Of a stretch of 32,143 bases of DNA, positions 24,381 to 32,143 are shown in pieces; the stretch's first letter is position 1; every line of letters begins with the position of its first letter. The stretch comes from an uncultured Mucilaginibacter sp. (lineage in GTDB: Bacteria; Bacteroidota; Bacteroidia; Sphingobacteriales; Sphingobacteriaceae). The translations under genes were made by a program, and so were the position numbers. The stretch spans positions 1-32,143 of the forward strand of contig CAJYJH010000004.1 in NCBI GenBank assembly GCA_913775265.1, written 5' to 3'. The notes beneath the pieces were generated by a model. That model searched no databases. It saw nothing but the letters and a program-made list of their open reading frames with translations, and was not told where the DNA came from.

Positions 24381-27300
24381 TTAGAAATTAAGGTTTAAAC
24401 CTAACACATAAGTACGCGGGCGAGGGTAGAAGTTGTTATCAATACCGCCACCAATCTCCGGATCTATGCCTTTGTATTTAGTAATAGTAAACACGTTTTG
24501 CACGTTACCACTCACACGTAGCGTAGCTTTTGAGCCCCATACTTTACCAAAAGTGTAACCCACATTGATGTTGTCCATGCGTAGGAAAGATGCATTCTCA
24601 ACGTAATAATCTGATAAGAAATAACGGTCTGATAAGATATTTCCTGTAAAGCCTGTTTTTAGCACATCGGCAGAACCATTGTTTAAATTGCCAATAGGGT
24701 TTAAAATGTTCCGTTGAGTAGCTGTATTAGAAATAACGTTATTATAAACGTAGTTACCTAAGTTAGCACGAGCTGTAAACGCAGCGCTCCAGTTTTTGTA
24801 ATTTACACTGCTGCTTAAACCAAAGTATGCTTTAGGATCAGGTTGTTTATAACGATACAGGTCCTGCTCGTTGATGATGCCATCTTTGTTCTGATCAACA
24901 AATGCTCCCTCAATTGGCTTACCATTACCATCATAAACTTGTTGTAATACGTAGAACGCAGCACGTGGGTAACCTACTGAATTAATTTGAATGGTGTTAC
25001 CTGTACCGCCCGAGATATCACCCAACTGGTTGCCAACAAAATTTGGATCGGCCGATATGGTTAGATTAGTGATTTTGTTCTGATTGTAAGTAACGTTAAA
25101 TCCTAAGTTCCAGGTTACATCTTTGGTGCGCACTGGCTGAGCGTTGATAGAGAACTCCAAACCGTTATTAGTCATGTCACCTACGTTGGCGATAATGCGG
25201 TTACTAAAGTTGGTACCGGCTGACTGGTTAACCAAGCTCAACAAATCTTTAGTTTTTTTATTGTAATACTCTAAAGTACCGGTAATACGTCCGTTTAAGA
25301 AGCTATAATCGATACCTACGTTAGCGGTTGCAGTTTGTTCCCATTTACGGCCCGGGTCAAGTGCGCCAGGGCGATACATACTGTAGTAGGTGTTACCAAA
25401 CTGATACTGAGCAGTGTTTGTGCTGATGTTATAGAAAGACAGGTAACCATAATTAGGAATACCTTCTTGCTGACCTGTGATACCGTAACCTACACGTAGT
25501 TTTAAGTCAGAAATAAAGTCCACACCTTTCAGAAATTCTTCTTCCTTAATTTTCCAGGCTAAAGCTCCGGAAGGGAAGGTAGCAAAGCGGTTGCTTTCTG
25601 AGAATCTTGATGAGCCATCGGTACGTACCGTAGCTGTTAATAGATATTTGTTTTTAAACGTATAGTTTAAACGACCATAGTAAGACAGCAAACGGTTTTG
25701 AGGACTATCAAACGGAAATGGATAAATAGATGTATTGGTAATCAACACGCCACCAGCCGAGTAGTCGTTAAATGTATAGTTAGTTACTTTGTAATCGTAA
25801 AATGCATAACCAGCTACCGCCTCAATGCGACTATCAATAGATTTAATGTCTTTATTGTAGCTTAAGTAAGCCTCTAATGTTCTGTTGGTCTGCGTTTGTT
25901 TGTACTGGTTGTTTATACCACCAACGGTATTTCCGTTACCGCGGAGGTAGTTAGATGCTGCATAATCGGGTACAAAAATGGTTCCTGTTCCCTTTGAAAT
26001 GTCGTAACCTAAATTCACGTTAGCATGCAAATCAGGCAAGAAGTGAAATTTGTAGTCTAACTGAACGTTGCCTATACTGCGGTAAACGGTACTTTTATCT
26101 TCGCGCTGCTCCAGTAAACCTAATGGGTTACGAGGCACTTGCTGTTTTAAGCCGGTAGTTGCGTTTGGATCTAACCATTCATAAAAACCGCCAAAATTGC
26201 TGTTGCCTGAGTAAACCGGTTTGGTTGGATCAAACAAAACAGCACTGCTGATCGCTCCCTGATCGGCGAAACGGTTTTTGCTTTCTGCACCTTTAAGGTT
26301 CAGGTTAATTTTCAGGTGATCTTCAAACAGACTTGGGTTTAAGTTAACCGCTAAACTGGTACGCTCTAATTTGCCTGTTTTTAAAATACCTTCCTGATTT
26401 AAGTAACCAGCTGATACACGGTAAGGCAATTTTTTACCGAACCCTGAACCTGATACGCTCAAATTATTATCAGTAGTTTTTGCAGTTTGGTAAATCTCAT
26501 TTTGCCAATCAGTATTTGCTGTGCCTAATAATGCTTTTTGAGTTGCATTTCCGTAGGTGTTTACATAATTACGGAACTCATCAGCTGTAAGTACGTCAGC
26601 TTTTTTACTGATTTTTGAAAGTGAAAATTGTGTGCTGAAATTTATTTGAGGAGCACCGATCTGTCCTTTTTTGGTAGTGATCAAAACTACACCGTTTGAA
26701 GCACGCGAGCCGTAGATGGCTGCGGCCGAAGCATCTTTTAACACTGAAAACGATTCGATATCATTAGGGTTTATTAAGCTCAGCGGGTTAGCAGCTCCTG
26801 AAATTGTGTTATCGCTTAACGGCACACCATCAATAACAATGAGTGGGTTATTAGATGCGTTTAGTGATGCACCACCCCGAATACGGATGGTACTACCTGC
26901 ACCTGGAGCACCACCGTTTGAGGTAACCGAAACACCTGGCGCTTTACCGGCTATTAATTGCTCTGGCGTAGTAATAACACCTTTTTGAAAATCGCGGCTG
27001 TTAACAGTGGTTACGGCACCGGTAACATCTTTACGGGTTTGAGTACCGTAACCAATCACTACAACCTCATTTAACGATTGGTTTTGAGGCTGTAATTTAA
27101 ATTCTACACTTGCCGCAGCTCCGGTACGAACAGTTACTTGTTGTGATGCCGTTGCAAAACCGAAGTAACGTGCAGTAATGGTGTATGTACCTGCAGGCAC
27201 GGCAGCCAAACGAAAGTTACCTTCCGCGTCAGTTGGAGCACCTAATGTAGTGCCTGTTACACCGATAGTTACGCCGGCTAAAGGTTGCCGATTATTATCG

Positions 27301-27401
27301 AGCACTTTACCGGTAATGCTGCCTGTTTGGGCGTATGCTACTGCCGATATAATGAGCAGCATGCAAACAAGCACATACTTTTTTAGATAGTTTTTTCTCA
27401 T
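24381..27401 (-). CDS. susC: SusC/RagA-family TonB-dependent oligosaccharide transporter
   Basis: This 1006-aa protein starts at ATG 27399-27401 (MRKNYLKKYVLVCMLLIISA signal peptide). A TTG-initiated extension upstream is rejected. A carboxypeptidase-regulatory-like beta domain lies at about 27-104, and a TonB-box-like NEVVVIGYGTQ at about 111-121. The plug domain contains the SusC signature ending in VLKDASAAAIYGSRASNGVV (about 220-239). The rest is the beta barrel, ending in YVLGLNLNF with the terminal Phe needed for outer-membrane insertion. It imports oligosaccharides through the outer membrane using TonB energy, with the SusD-like lid. It is preceded by the GH13 gene and followed by the SusD-like gene. 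Confidence 0.96.
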   Translation of the reverse strand: MRKNYLKKYVLVCMLLIISAVAYAQTGSITGKVLDNNRQPLAGVTIGVTGTTLGAPTDAEGNFRLAAVPAGTYTITARYFGFATASQQVTVRTGAAASVEFKLQPQNQSLNEVVVIGYGTQTRKDVTGAVTTVNSRDFQKGVITTPEQLIAGKAPGVSVTSNGGAPGAGSTIRIRGGASLNASNNPLIVIDGVPLSDNTISGAANPLSLINPNDIESFSVLKDASAAAIYGSRASNGVVLITTKKGQIGAPQINFSTQFSLSKISKKADVLTADEFRNYVNTYGNATQKALLGTANTDWQNEIYQTAKTTDNNLSVSGSGFGKKLPYRVSAGYLNQEGILKTGKLERTSLAVNLNPSLFEDHLKINLNLKGAESKNRFADQGAISSAVLFDPTKPVYSGNSNFGGFYEWLDPNATTGLKQQVPRNPLGLLEQREDKSTVYRSIGNVQLDYKFHFLPDLHANVNLGYDISKGTGTIFVPDYAASNYLRGNGNTVGGINNQYKQTQTNRTLEAYLSYNKDIKSIDSRIEAVAGYAFYDYKVTNYTFNDYSAGGVLITNTSIYPFPFDSPQNRLLSYYGRLNYTFKNKYLLTATVRTDGSSRFSESNRFATFPSGALAWKIKEEEFLKGVDFISDLKLRVGYGITGQQEGIPNYGYLSFYNISTNTAQYQFGNTYYSMYRPGALDPGRKWEQTATANVGIDYSFLNGRITGTLEYYNKKTKDLLSLVNQSAGTNFSNRIIANVGDMTNNGLEFSINAQPVRTKDVTWNLGFNVTYNQNKITNLTISADPNFVGNQLGDISGGTGNTIQINSVGYPRAAFYVLQQVYDGNGKPIEGAFVDQNKDGIINEQDLYRYKQPDPKAYFGLSSSVNYKNWSAAFTARANLGNYVYNNVISNTATQRNILNPIGNLNNGSADVLKTGFTGNILSDRYFLSDYYVENASFLRMDNINVGYTFGKVWGSKATLRVSGNVQNVFTITKYKGIDPEIGGGIDNNFYPRPRTYVLGLNLNF

Positions 27402-27460
27402 ACAACTTGAATTTTGCTGTAAAAGCTTAAATAGATTAATGAACAATTGGTTAAATACAA

Positions 27461-27487
27461 GCAACCGGAGGCTTTGCGGCCAGTTGC
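27461..27487 (-). other. Hairpin between GH13 and susC-like genes
   Basis: An imperfect 8-bp stem (GCAACCGG with CCAGTTGC, one mismatch) encloses an 11-base loop, about 60 bases before the SusC-like start. It is not followed by a T-run. It could be an mRNA processing or stability element, or part of a 5' leader if susC has its own promoter. Confidence 0.45.
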
Positions 27488-27553
27488 ATTTTAGTCGTGA
27501 AATTTGGTTTAAGAAGCTGGTTAGTGTTTGCGTAATGTTTATCTCATAGTTGG

Positions 27554-29407
27554 TTATTTGGTTAGCTCTAAAATATACTGGCCTTTTGCAGGTACGGTGA
27601 TAGCTTGACTTATCGGCATTTTCTTACCTGTAATTATATCAGTGCCTTGCGTAAAGCCATTGGTTACTTCTAAAAATCTTGTCATGTTTACTTCGCGTGC
27701 CGAGTTGGTTCCGTTAAGCATTACTAAAACTGTTTTGTTGTTTTTGATGCGCGCGTAAACATATACGCCGGTGCCATCAGGTACATAATGCAGCAGTTTA
27801 CCCTGGGTAATAGCTTCGTTCGTTTTGCGCCACTGCAACAACTTTTGCAGATATAGCCACGCTTCGTTCTGTTTTTCGGTGCGGCCCTGCGCTGTGAAGG
27901 CATTAATTTTGTCTCCGGTCCAACCACCCGGGAAGTCGGTGCGCACGTAGCCGTCGCTTTTAGCTTTTTTGCCGTCCATCAGTATTTCGGTGCCGTAATA
28001 AATTTGGGGTATACCACGTGTGGTTAACAAAAAGGCCAAAGCTTGTTTGTAGCGGCGCAGGTCCGGGTCGTCAGCACGGGCAAAGCGATCTAAGTCGTGA
28101 TTATCCAAAAAAGTCAGGATATTGCTTTGATCGGCAAACATAAAGTCCTGTGCAATTTCTTCGTACAAGCGGAACAACGGACTATCCTCGCCGAAACGGT
28201 CGCGATCAGTATAATCAAATGCATTGTTGGCAATAAAGGTTAACGGAAAATCCATTACCGTTTTTAAATGAGTATCTGCCTTTTTGTTTAAAACAGAACC
28301 TGTCTGCCACCAGGCTGATGCCGATGACCGGCCATACCACGATTCGCCTACAATATTAAATTGCGGATATTCGGCTTGCACTTCTTTGCACCAGCGGGCC
28401 ATAAAGTCGTAGTCAGGGTAGGGGTAAGTATCCTGACGGATGCCATCAATACGTGAATACTCGATCCACCATATACTGTTCTGAATTAAATAAGTAGCCA
28501 GGTGGCGGTTGCGTTGATTAAGATCCGGCATTTCGCGCACAAACCAACCGTTAACCAGTGTATTGCGATCGGACGCAGCAGCGTGCGGATCCATCAAGGT
28601 ATACTTGGCATGATTGGTTTGCACATACTCGCCCGAATTGTTATTAATCCAGTCTTTTGCAGGTAAGTCCGTCATCCAGGGGTGCGAACTGCCGCAATGG
28701 TTAAATATCATATCCATCACCACTTTCATGCCCTTATTATGCATGTCGGCTGTCAGTTTTTTAAACTGCTCGTTGGTGCCGAAGCGAGGGTCGATGTTGT
28801 AAAAATTGGTGATAGCATAACCGTGATAGGAACCGCCGGGCATTTTGTTTTCTTGCACGGGGTTAAGCCAAACCGTAGTTACACCTAAGTTTTTAATATA
28901 GTCTATATGTTGGGCAATGCCGTCCAAGTCACCACCATGTCTGGCATTAGGATCATCCCGGTTTACTTGTACACCCTCTAATGCATCATTGCTTGCGCTG
29001 CCGTTAGCAAAACGGTCGGGAGTGATCAGATACATTACATCCGATTGATTAAAACCGGCAGCACCGCTGCGATTGGTTCGCGCTAGTAAAGGAAATGCAT
29101 GAGTTAAAACTTCGGCACTTTTTTTAAACTTTAATTGTAAAGTACCGGGTTTGGCAGCGGCACTGATGTTGATGTAAACAAATAAATAGTTGGGATTATC
29201 TGTTTTGGCTACTTCCTTTAAAGTAACGCCGGGATAATTAAAAGTTGGAGTAAGTGTACCGATGTTTTTGCCATACACCATAATTTGAAGTGTTGTATTT
29301 CTCATGCCTGTCCACCAATTGGCTGGTTCGACTCGACTGATTTCAGCTGCCTTCAAATAGGGGGCAGTAGTTAATAACGCAAAAACAATAAGTAATACTT
29401 TTCTCAT
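27554..29407 (-). CDS. GH13 alpha-amylase/neopullulanase-type enzyme, secreted (SusA-like)
   Basis: This 617-aa enzyme has a signal peptide (MRKVLLIVFALLTTAPYLKA) and an N-terminal cyclomaltodextrinase-type beta domain (about 22-110). The catalytic barrel follows with all GH13 regions: DMIFNH (232-237), MPDLN (293-297, the neopullulanase mark), GIRQD with nucleophile D326, GESW with acid/base E355 and LDNHD with D438. A C-terminal beta domain lies at about 540-617. It would cut alpha-1,4 links in starch, pullulan or cyclodextrins and supply SusC/D with oligosaccharides. No lipobox is visible, so it is periplasmic or secreted, like SusA. It is first in the operon, which is consistent with a promoter in the 507-bp region upstream. 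Confidence 0.94.
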   Translation of the reverse strand: MRKVLLIVFALLTTAPYLKAAEISRVEPANWWTGMRNTTLQIMVYGKNIGTLTPTFNYPGVTLKEVAKTDNPNYLFVYINISAAAKPGTLQLKFKKSAEVLTHAFPLLARTNRSGAAGFNQSDVMYLITPDRFANGSASNDALEGVQVNRDDPNARHGGDLDGIAQHIDYIKNLGVTTVWLNPVQENKMPGGSYHGYAITNFYNIDPRFGTNEQFKKLTADMHNKGMKVVMDMIFNHCGSSHPWMTDLPAKDWINNNSGEYVQTNHAKYTLMDPHAAASDRNTLVNGWFVREMPDLNQRNRHLATYLIQNSIWWIEYSRIDGIRQDTYPYPDYDFMARWCKEVQAEYPQFNIVGESWYGRSSASAWWQTGSVLNKKADTHLKTVMDFPLTFIANNAFDYTDRDRFGEDSPLFRLYEEIAQDFMFADQSNILTFLDNHDLDRFARADDPDLRRYKQALAFLLTTRGIPQIYYGTEILMDGKKAKSDGYVRTDFPGGWTGDKINAFTAQGRTEKQNEAWLYLQKLLQWRKTNEAITQGKLLHYVPDGTGVYVYARIKNNKTVLVMLNGTNSAREVNMTRFLEVTNGFTQGTDIITGKKMPISQAITVPAKGQYILELTK

Positions 29408-29618
29408 TCGGTTTATCGGTATAACAAAACCTGGTAAAATATTTTTAACAGTACTGCAGACGAACCCGTTTATGGAGTTGTCATTTGACTTTAGTTAAGA
29501 AATTTTATCAAGTTTAAAATTGGTCGCTGTTAATCTATAAACTAAAAATGTTAGCTTATATTTTTTAGCATGGTACAAAGTAAATGAACCGCTGAGGTAT
29601 TTGTTGTTTCTTTACCGT

Positions 29619-29653
29619 TTATTTAAAATTATTTAACTTATTTAAAATTTAAC
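29619..29653. repeat. Imperfect tandem AT-rich repeat
   Basis: A 19-base unit (29619-29637) is followed directly by a 16-base copy (29638-29653) that lacks three bases. A third partial start (TTATTG) comes after it. Confidence 0.5.
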
Positions 29654-29840
29654 TTATTGATAAACAGTTATATGAACTTTTGCAAAGTGCTAAAAATTTA
29701 ACGCAGAATTAGCTTTGTTTAAGTCCTTATTCATCTACAAATTGGATGTTTTGATGAGGCTAAAAATTCAAGGGTTATGCAACTAACGGGAATAGAGATG
29801 ATAAGAATATTGTACGATGTAGTGTATAAATTCAATAACC

Positions 29841-29885
29841 AAAAATGCCTGAATGCAGTAAACAACGTTTACTGCATTCAGGCAT
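29841..29885 (-). terminator. Strong terminator of the cysE-cysM operon
   Basis: The arms at 29845-29863 and 29867-29885 pair without mismatch over 19 bp around a three-base loop. On the minus strand the stem is followed by T residues from the plus-strand A-run at 29841-29844. It lies 30 bases after the cysM stop. Confidence 0.92.
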
Positions 29886-29914
29886 CCAAGTAAAAAATTA
29901 TAAAATAGATAAGT

Positions 29915-30787
29915 CTAGCCGAACAGTGAGCTGCTTAAATAGCGGTCGCCACGGTCGCAGGCTATAAATACGATGGTACCTTCTGTAATTTCCTTGGCAA
30001 TTTTGATGGCTGCCGAGCAAGCACCGCCACTGCTCATGCCAGCAAATATGGCTTCAGTACGGGCAAGTTTACGCGTCATCACGGTCGCTTCTTCTTCCGA
30101 GGTATCCATGACGCGATCTACCCGTTTGGGGTCGAATATTTTAGGCAGGTAAGCCTCCGGCCAACGACGAATACCCGGAATAGATGAACCTTCGGTAGGC
30201 TGGCATCCGACAATTTGAATACTTGGATCCACCTCTTTAAAATAGCGCGAACAACCCATGATAGATCCGGTGGTACCCATCGAACTTACAAAATGGGTAA
30301 TAGAACCTTTAGTGTCACGCCAAATTTCCGGCCCGGTAGTTTTATAATGGGCCATGTAATTGTCAGGGTTGGCAAACTGGTCGAGCAAAAAGTAGTCGCC
30401 GGATGCACCTTTTTCGTCGGCATAATCACGACAGGTTTCCATATTGTCCAACAGTGTAACCTTTGCGCCGAAAGCCTCCATAGTTAAAGTGCGTTCGCGG
30501 GTAGAAGTTGATGGCATCACTAGCTCTATTTCCAAATCAAACAAACGGGCCATCATTGCCAGGGCAATACCGGTGTTACCGCTGGTAGCCTCAATCAAGC
30601 GCATTCCTTTTTTTATTTCGCCGCGTTCAATCGCACTACGTATCATATTTAGTGCTGCGCGGTCTTTAACGCTGCCGCCGGGGTTGTTACCTTCCAGTTT
30701 GGCAAATATGCGTACGTTTGGGTTGGGGTTAAGCTTTTGCAGCTCGACCATGGGCGTGTTGCCTACTAAATCAATGATACCAGCCAT
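29915..30787 (-). CDS. cysM: Cysteine synthase B / O-acetylserine sulfhydrylase
   Basis: This 290-aa enzyme starts at ATG 30785-30787 (MAGIIDLVGNTPMVELQ), which gives the family's usual length. A longer frame to 30886 overlaps cysE and is not used. The PLP-binding lysine is K41 in GGSVKDRA, the substrate-binding loop is TSGNTG near residues 69-73, and GTTGSIMG is the phosphate-binding loop. The C-terminal ACDRGDRYLSS is typical of CysM. It makes cysteine from O-acetylserine and sulfide (or thiosulfate). cysE ends 14 bases upstream, so the two form an operon that makes and then uses O-acetylserine. Confidence 0.95.
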   Translation of the reverse strand: MAGIIDLVGNTPMVELQKLNPNPNVRIFAKLEGNNPGGSVKDRAALNMIRSAIERGEIKKGMRLIEATSGNTGIALAMMARLFDLEIELVMPSTSTRERTLTMEAFGAKVTLLDNMETCRDYADEKGASGDYFLLDQFANPDNYMAHYKTTGPEIWRDTKGSITHFVSSMGTTGSIMGCSRYFKEVDPSIQIVGCQPTEGSSIPGIRRWPEAYLPKIFDPKRVDRVMDTSEEEATVMTRKLARTEAIFAGMSSGGACSAAIKIAKEITEGTIVFIACDRGDRYLSSSLFG

Positions 30788-30801
30788 AGTTAATAATAAA
30801 G

Positions 30802-31614
30802 CTAAGATTTGCTGATAATGTTTTGCACCGATATCATTGGCGTATGATAAACGGTTGAATGCGGCGCTACGCTGTCGGTTAACCACACGTTGCCACCAAT
30901 TACACTGTCGTGCCCAATAACAGTATCGCCGCCTAAAATAGTGGCTCCCGAATAAATAACCACTCGGTCTTGCACCGTTGGGTGTCTTTTAGTACCTGCC
31001 ATGTTTTTGCGTACACTCAAAGCCCCTAAAGTTACGCCCTGATATATTTTGACATGGTTGCCAATGGTACAGCTTTCGCCTATCACTACACCTGTGCCAT
31101 GATCGATATGAAAGTACTCGCCGATTTTTGCCGACGGGTGAATATCAATGCCTGTTTTTGAATGAGCATGCTCTGTAAGTATGCGCGGAATAAGCGGAAC
31201 ACCAAGCCGGCAAAGCTGATGAGCAATACGATAAAGCGATATGGCAAACAAGCCCGGGTAACTTCTAATCACCTCAAACTCGCTGAATGCGGCTGGGTCG
31301 CCTTCGTATATAGCTTTGATGTCGGTGTTCAATACCCGGTATAATTCAGGTAACTGCTTAAAAAAGTTGGCAGCGATTTTTGTACTGGAATGCTCTGTTG
31401 ATGAATCGTTGAATTGAAGAATGACGGCCAAATCTTGTTCCAACTCGGCAAACGCAGATTTTAACTCTACAACTGAGCTAAAATGCTTTTTAGATTGTTC
31501 GGGGAACATGAGGTGCACCACCGCTAAGGCCCATTTGGCAATGTGATTGTTAGGCGGTATGTTTAAAACCCGATCCTGTTTCTCGAATAAATGGCTGTAA
31601 AATTCTTCATCCAT
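30802..31614 (-). CDS. cysE: Serine O-acetyltransferase
   Basis: This 270-aa enzyme makes O-acetylserine from serine and acetyl-CoA, the substrate of CysM. The N-terminal helical domain ends near 150 and includes the conserved GDPAA segment (105-109). A left-handed beta helix of hexapeptide repeats follows, with catalytic D171/H172 in HIDHGTG and H211 in KRHPTV. The C-terminus reads NIISKS rather than the single terminal Ile used by many CysE proteins to dock into CysK, so a classic cysteine synthase complex may not form. It is the first gene of a two-gene operon, with its promoter in the 170 bases on its right. Confidence 0.94.
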   Translation of the reverse strand: MDEEFYSHLFEKQDRVLNIPPNNHIAKWALAVVHLMFPEQSKKHFSSVVELKSAFAELEQDLAVILQFNDSSTEHSSTKIAANFFKQLPELYRVLNTDIKAIYEGDPAAFSEFEVIRSYPGLFAISLYRIAHQLCRLGVPLIPRILTEHAHSKTGIDIHPSAKIGEYFHIDHGTGVVIGESCTIGNHVKIYQGVTLGALSVRKNMAGTKRHPTVQDRVVIYSGATILGGDTVIGHDSVIGGNVWLTDSVAPHSTVYHTPMISVQNIISKS

Positions 31615-31735
31615 ATTTTAGGCTTTGGCATGGGCCAAATAAAATGCAGAATTAGAAAATTTTATTGGAATTTACAGTCTCCCGCGAGTAATAACTTTTA
31701 TAGGCTGCTGGGCCGAACTGGTAATAATGAACAAG

Positions 31736-31767
31736 GCATGAGCGAAAGATGAAATCATCGCTCATGC
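31736..31767 (-). terminator. Hairpin after the Rieske gene
   Basis: A perfect 10-bp stem (GCATGAGCGA at 31736-31745 with TCGCTCATGC at 31758-31767) lies 20 bases after the stop of the Rieske gene. There is no clear T-run on the minus strand, so the terminator call is moderate. Confidence 0.55.
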
Positions 31768-31786
31768 TTCTGTCGCGTTTAATAGT

Positions 31787-32143
31787 TTAAGCTGTTACAT
31801 TAAGCGAGCTACCTGCAATGCTTACGTTATAACTTTTTAAGGCTGTTGTTGCTGGGCCAAGTAACACTGCACCGGTGGTGCTGAACTGACTGCCGTGATT
31901 AGGGCAAATAAATTTGCCTTGCGAACTATTATAATTGATGGATGTGCCCTGGTGCGTACAGGCTATCTGTACCGCAGTAAAAGCATTGGCTGTATTGCCG
32001 GTTGCCAGTCTTACTAATATTACTCCGTTGCTTATTTTAAATTCGCCTACATTTTTTAATTCAGAGTCTAAATTTGCGCTTACTAATGCGTTGTTGTTTC
32101 CACCAGTGCCGCCAGGTGTAGGGGTAGGATCCTCGGCTTTGGG
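31787..32143 (-). CDS. Rieske [2Fe-2S] protein, N-terminus beyond the window
   Basis: The frame is open at the right edge and ends at the TAA 31787-31789, leaving 118 residues. A Pro/Gly/Thr-rich linker (about 5-18) is followed by the Rieske fold. Its first cluster motif is CTHQGT (C62, H64) and its second is CPNHGS (C80, H83), which together ligate the [2Fe-2S] cluster. The small size and Pro-rich linker suggest a periplasmic or lipid-anchored stand-alone Rieske protein, but the signal region is off the window. It is likely an electron carrier whose partner is unknown. It is transcribed toward cysE with a hairpin between them. Confidence 0.88.
   Translation of the reverse strand, partial: PKAEDPTPTPGGTGGNNNALVSANLDSELKNVGEFKISNGVILVRLATGNTANAFTAVQIACTHQGTSINYNSSQGKFICPNHGSQFSTTGAVLLGPATTALKSYNVSIAGSSLNVTA

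Larger units (their letters stand above)
29408..29914. other. Intergenic region, 507 bp, upstream of the sus operon
   Basis: No gene is seen. Very AT-rich sequence carries an imperfect tandem repeat of TTATTTAAAATT(A)TTTAAC at 29619-29653, which could act as an UP-like element or bind a regulator. The right-hand part holds the long hairpin terminator of the cysE-cysM operon. The promoter of the sus operon should be here. A weak match to the -7 box exists near 29576, but without a -33 partner, so I do not call it. Confidence 0.55.

Noticed and set aside
30444..30815. 123-codon frame antisense to cysM
   Set aside because: Fully covered by cysM, which has all catalytic motifs of its family.

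Overview
The window looks like a chromosomal piece of a Bacteroidota genome, most likely Sphingobacteriaceae (Mucilaginibacter or Pedobacter-like). The reasons are a SusC/SusD pair with SusE-type lipoprotein and a SusR-type regulator, several FtsX-like permeases without an ATPase, moderate-to-low GC content, few Shine-Dalgarno sequences, and lipoproteins with a Cys-Lys-Lys-Asp start. The genus is an inference. I see no tRNA, rRNA, CRISPR array, integrase or insertion sequence.

Layout. Bases 1-1570 hold the 3' part of a lone FtsX/MacB-like permease. A small Pro/Glu-rich protein (minus strand) and a GT39-type membrane glycosyltransferase that needs a TTG start follow. Bases 4.1-8.2 kb hold small housekeeping and stress genes. 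These are a three-gene minus-strand operon of unknown function (131, 44 and 106 aa, the 44-aa gene overlapping the next start), a cold-shock protein, a divergent Crp/Fnr-type regulator followed by an atypical SDR oxidoreductase, a small unknown helical protein, and a single-stranded DNA-binding protein without the usual acidic tail. Bases 8.5-14.4 kb hold a complete lone permease, a DUF808 membrane protein and a third, more divergent permease on the minus strand. Bases 14.9-17.3 kb hold two overlapping secreted GH43 enzymes.

The main system is a compact starch/alpha-glucan utilisation locus on the minus strand, 29.4 down to 17.4 kb. It runs GH13 amylase/neopullulanase, SusC-like TonB-dependent transporter, SusD-like lipoprotein, SusE-like lipoprotein, GH31 alpha-glucosidase, terminator, then a SusR-type membrane regulator as a separate unit. 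The expected logic is surface capture and cutting of alpha-glucan, import of oligosaccharides by SusC/D, periplasmic cleavage by GH31 and perhaps GH13, and sensing by the SusR-type protein. Three intercistronic hairpins with GC-rich stems interrupt this operon and may set expression ratios.

Bases 29.9-31.6 kb hold the cysE-cysM cysteine synthesis operon, ending at a very strong hairpin terminator. The window closes with the C-terminal part of a Rieske [2Fe-2S] protein that runs off the right edge.

Most genes belong to known families. The least explained parts are the small three-gene operon at 4.2-5.0 kb, the shared inverted repeats upstream of the permeases, the dyads between the Crp-like regulator and the SDR gene, and the hairpins inside the sus operon.
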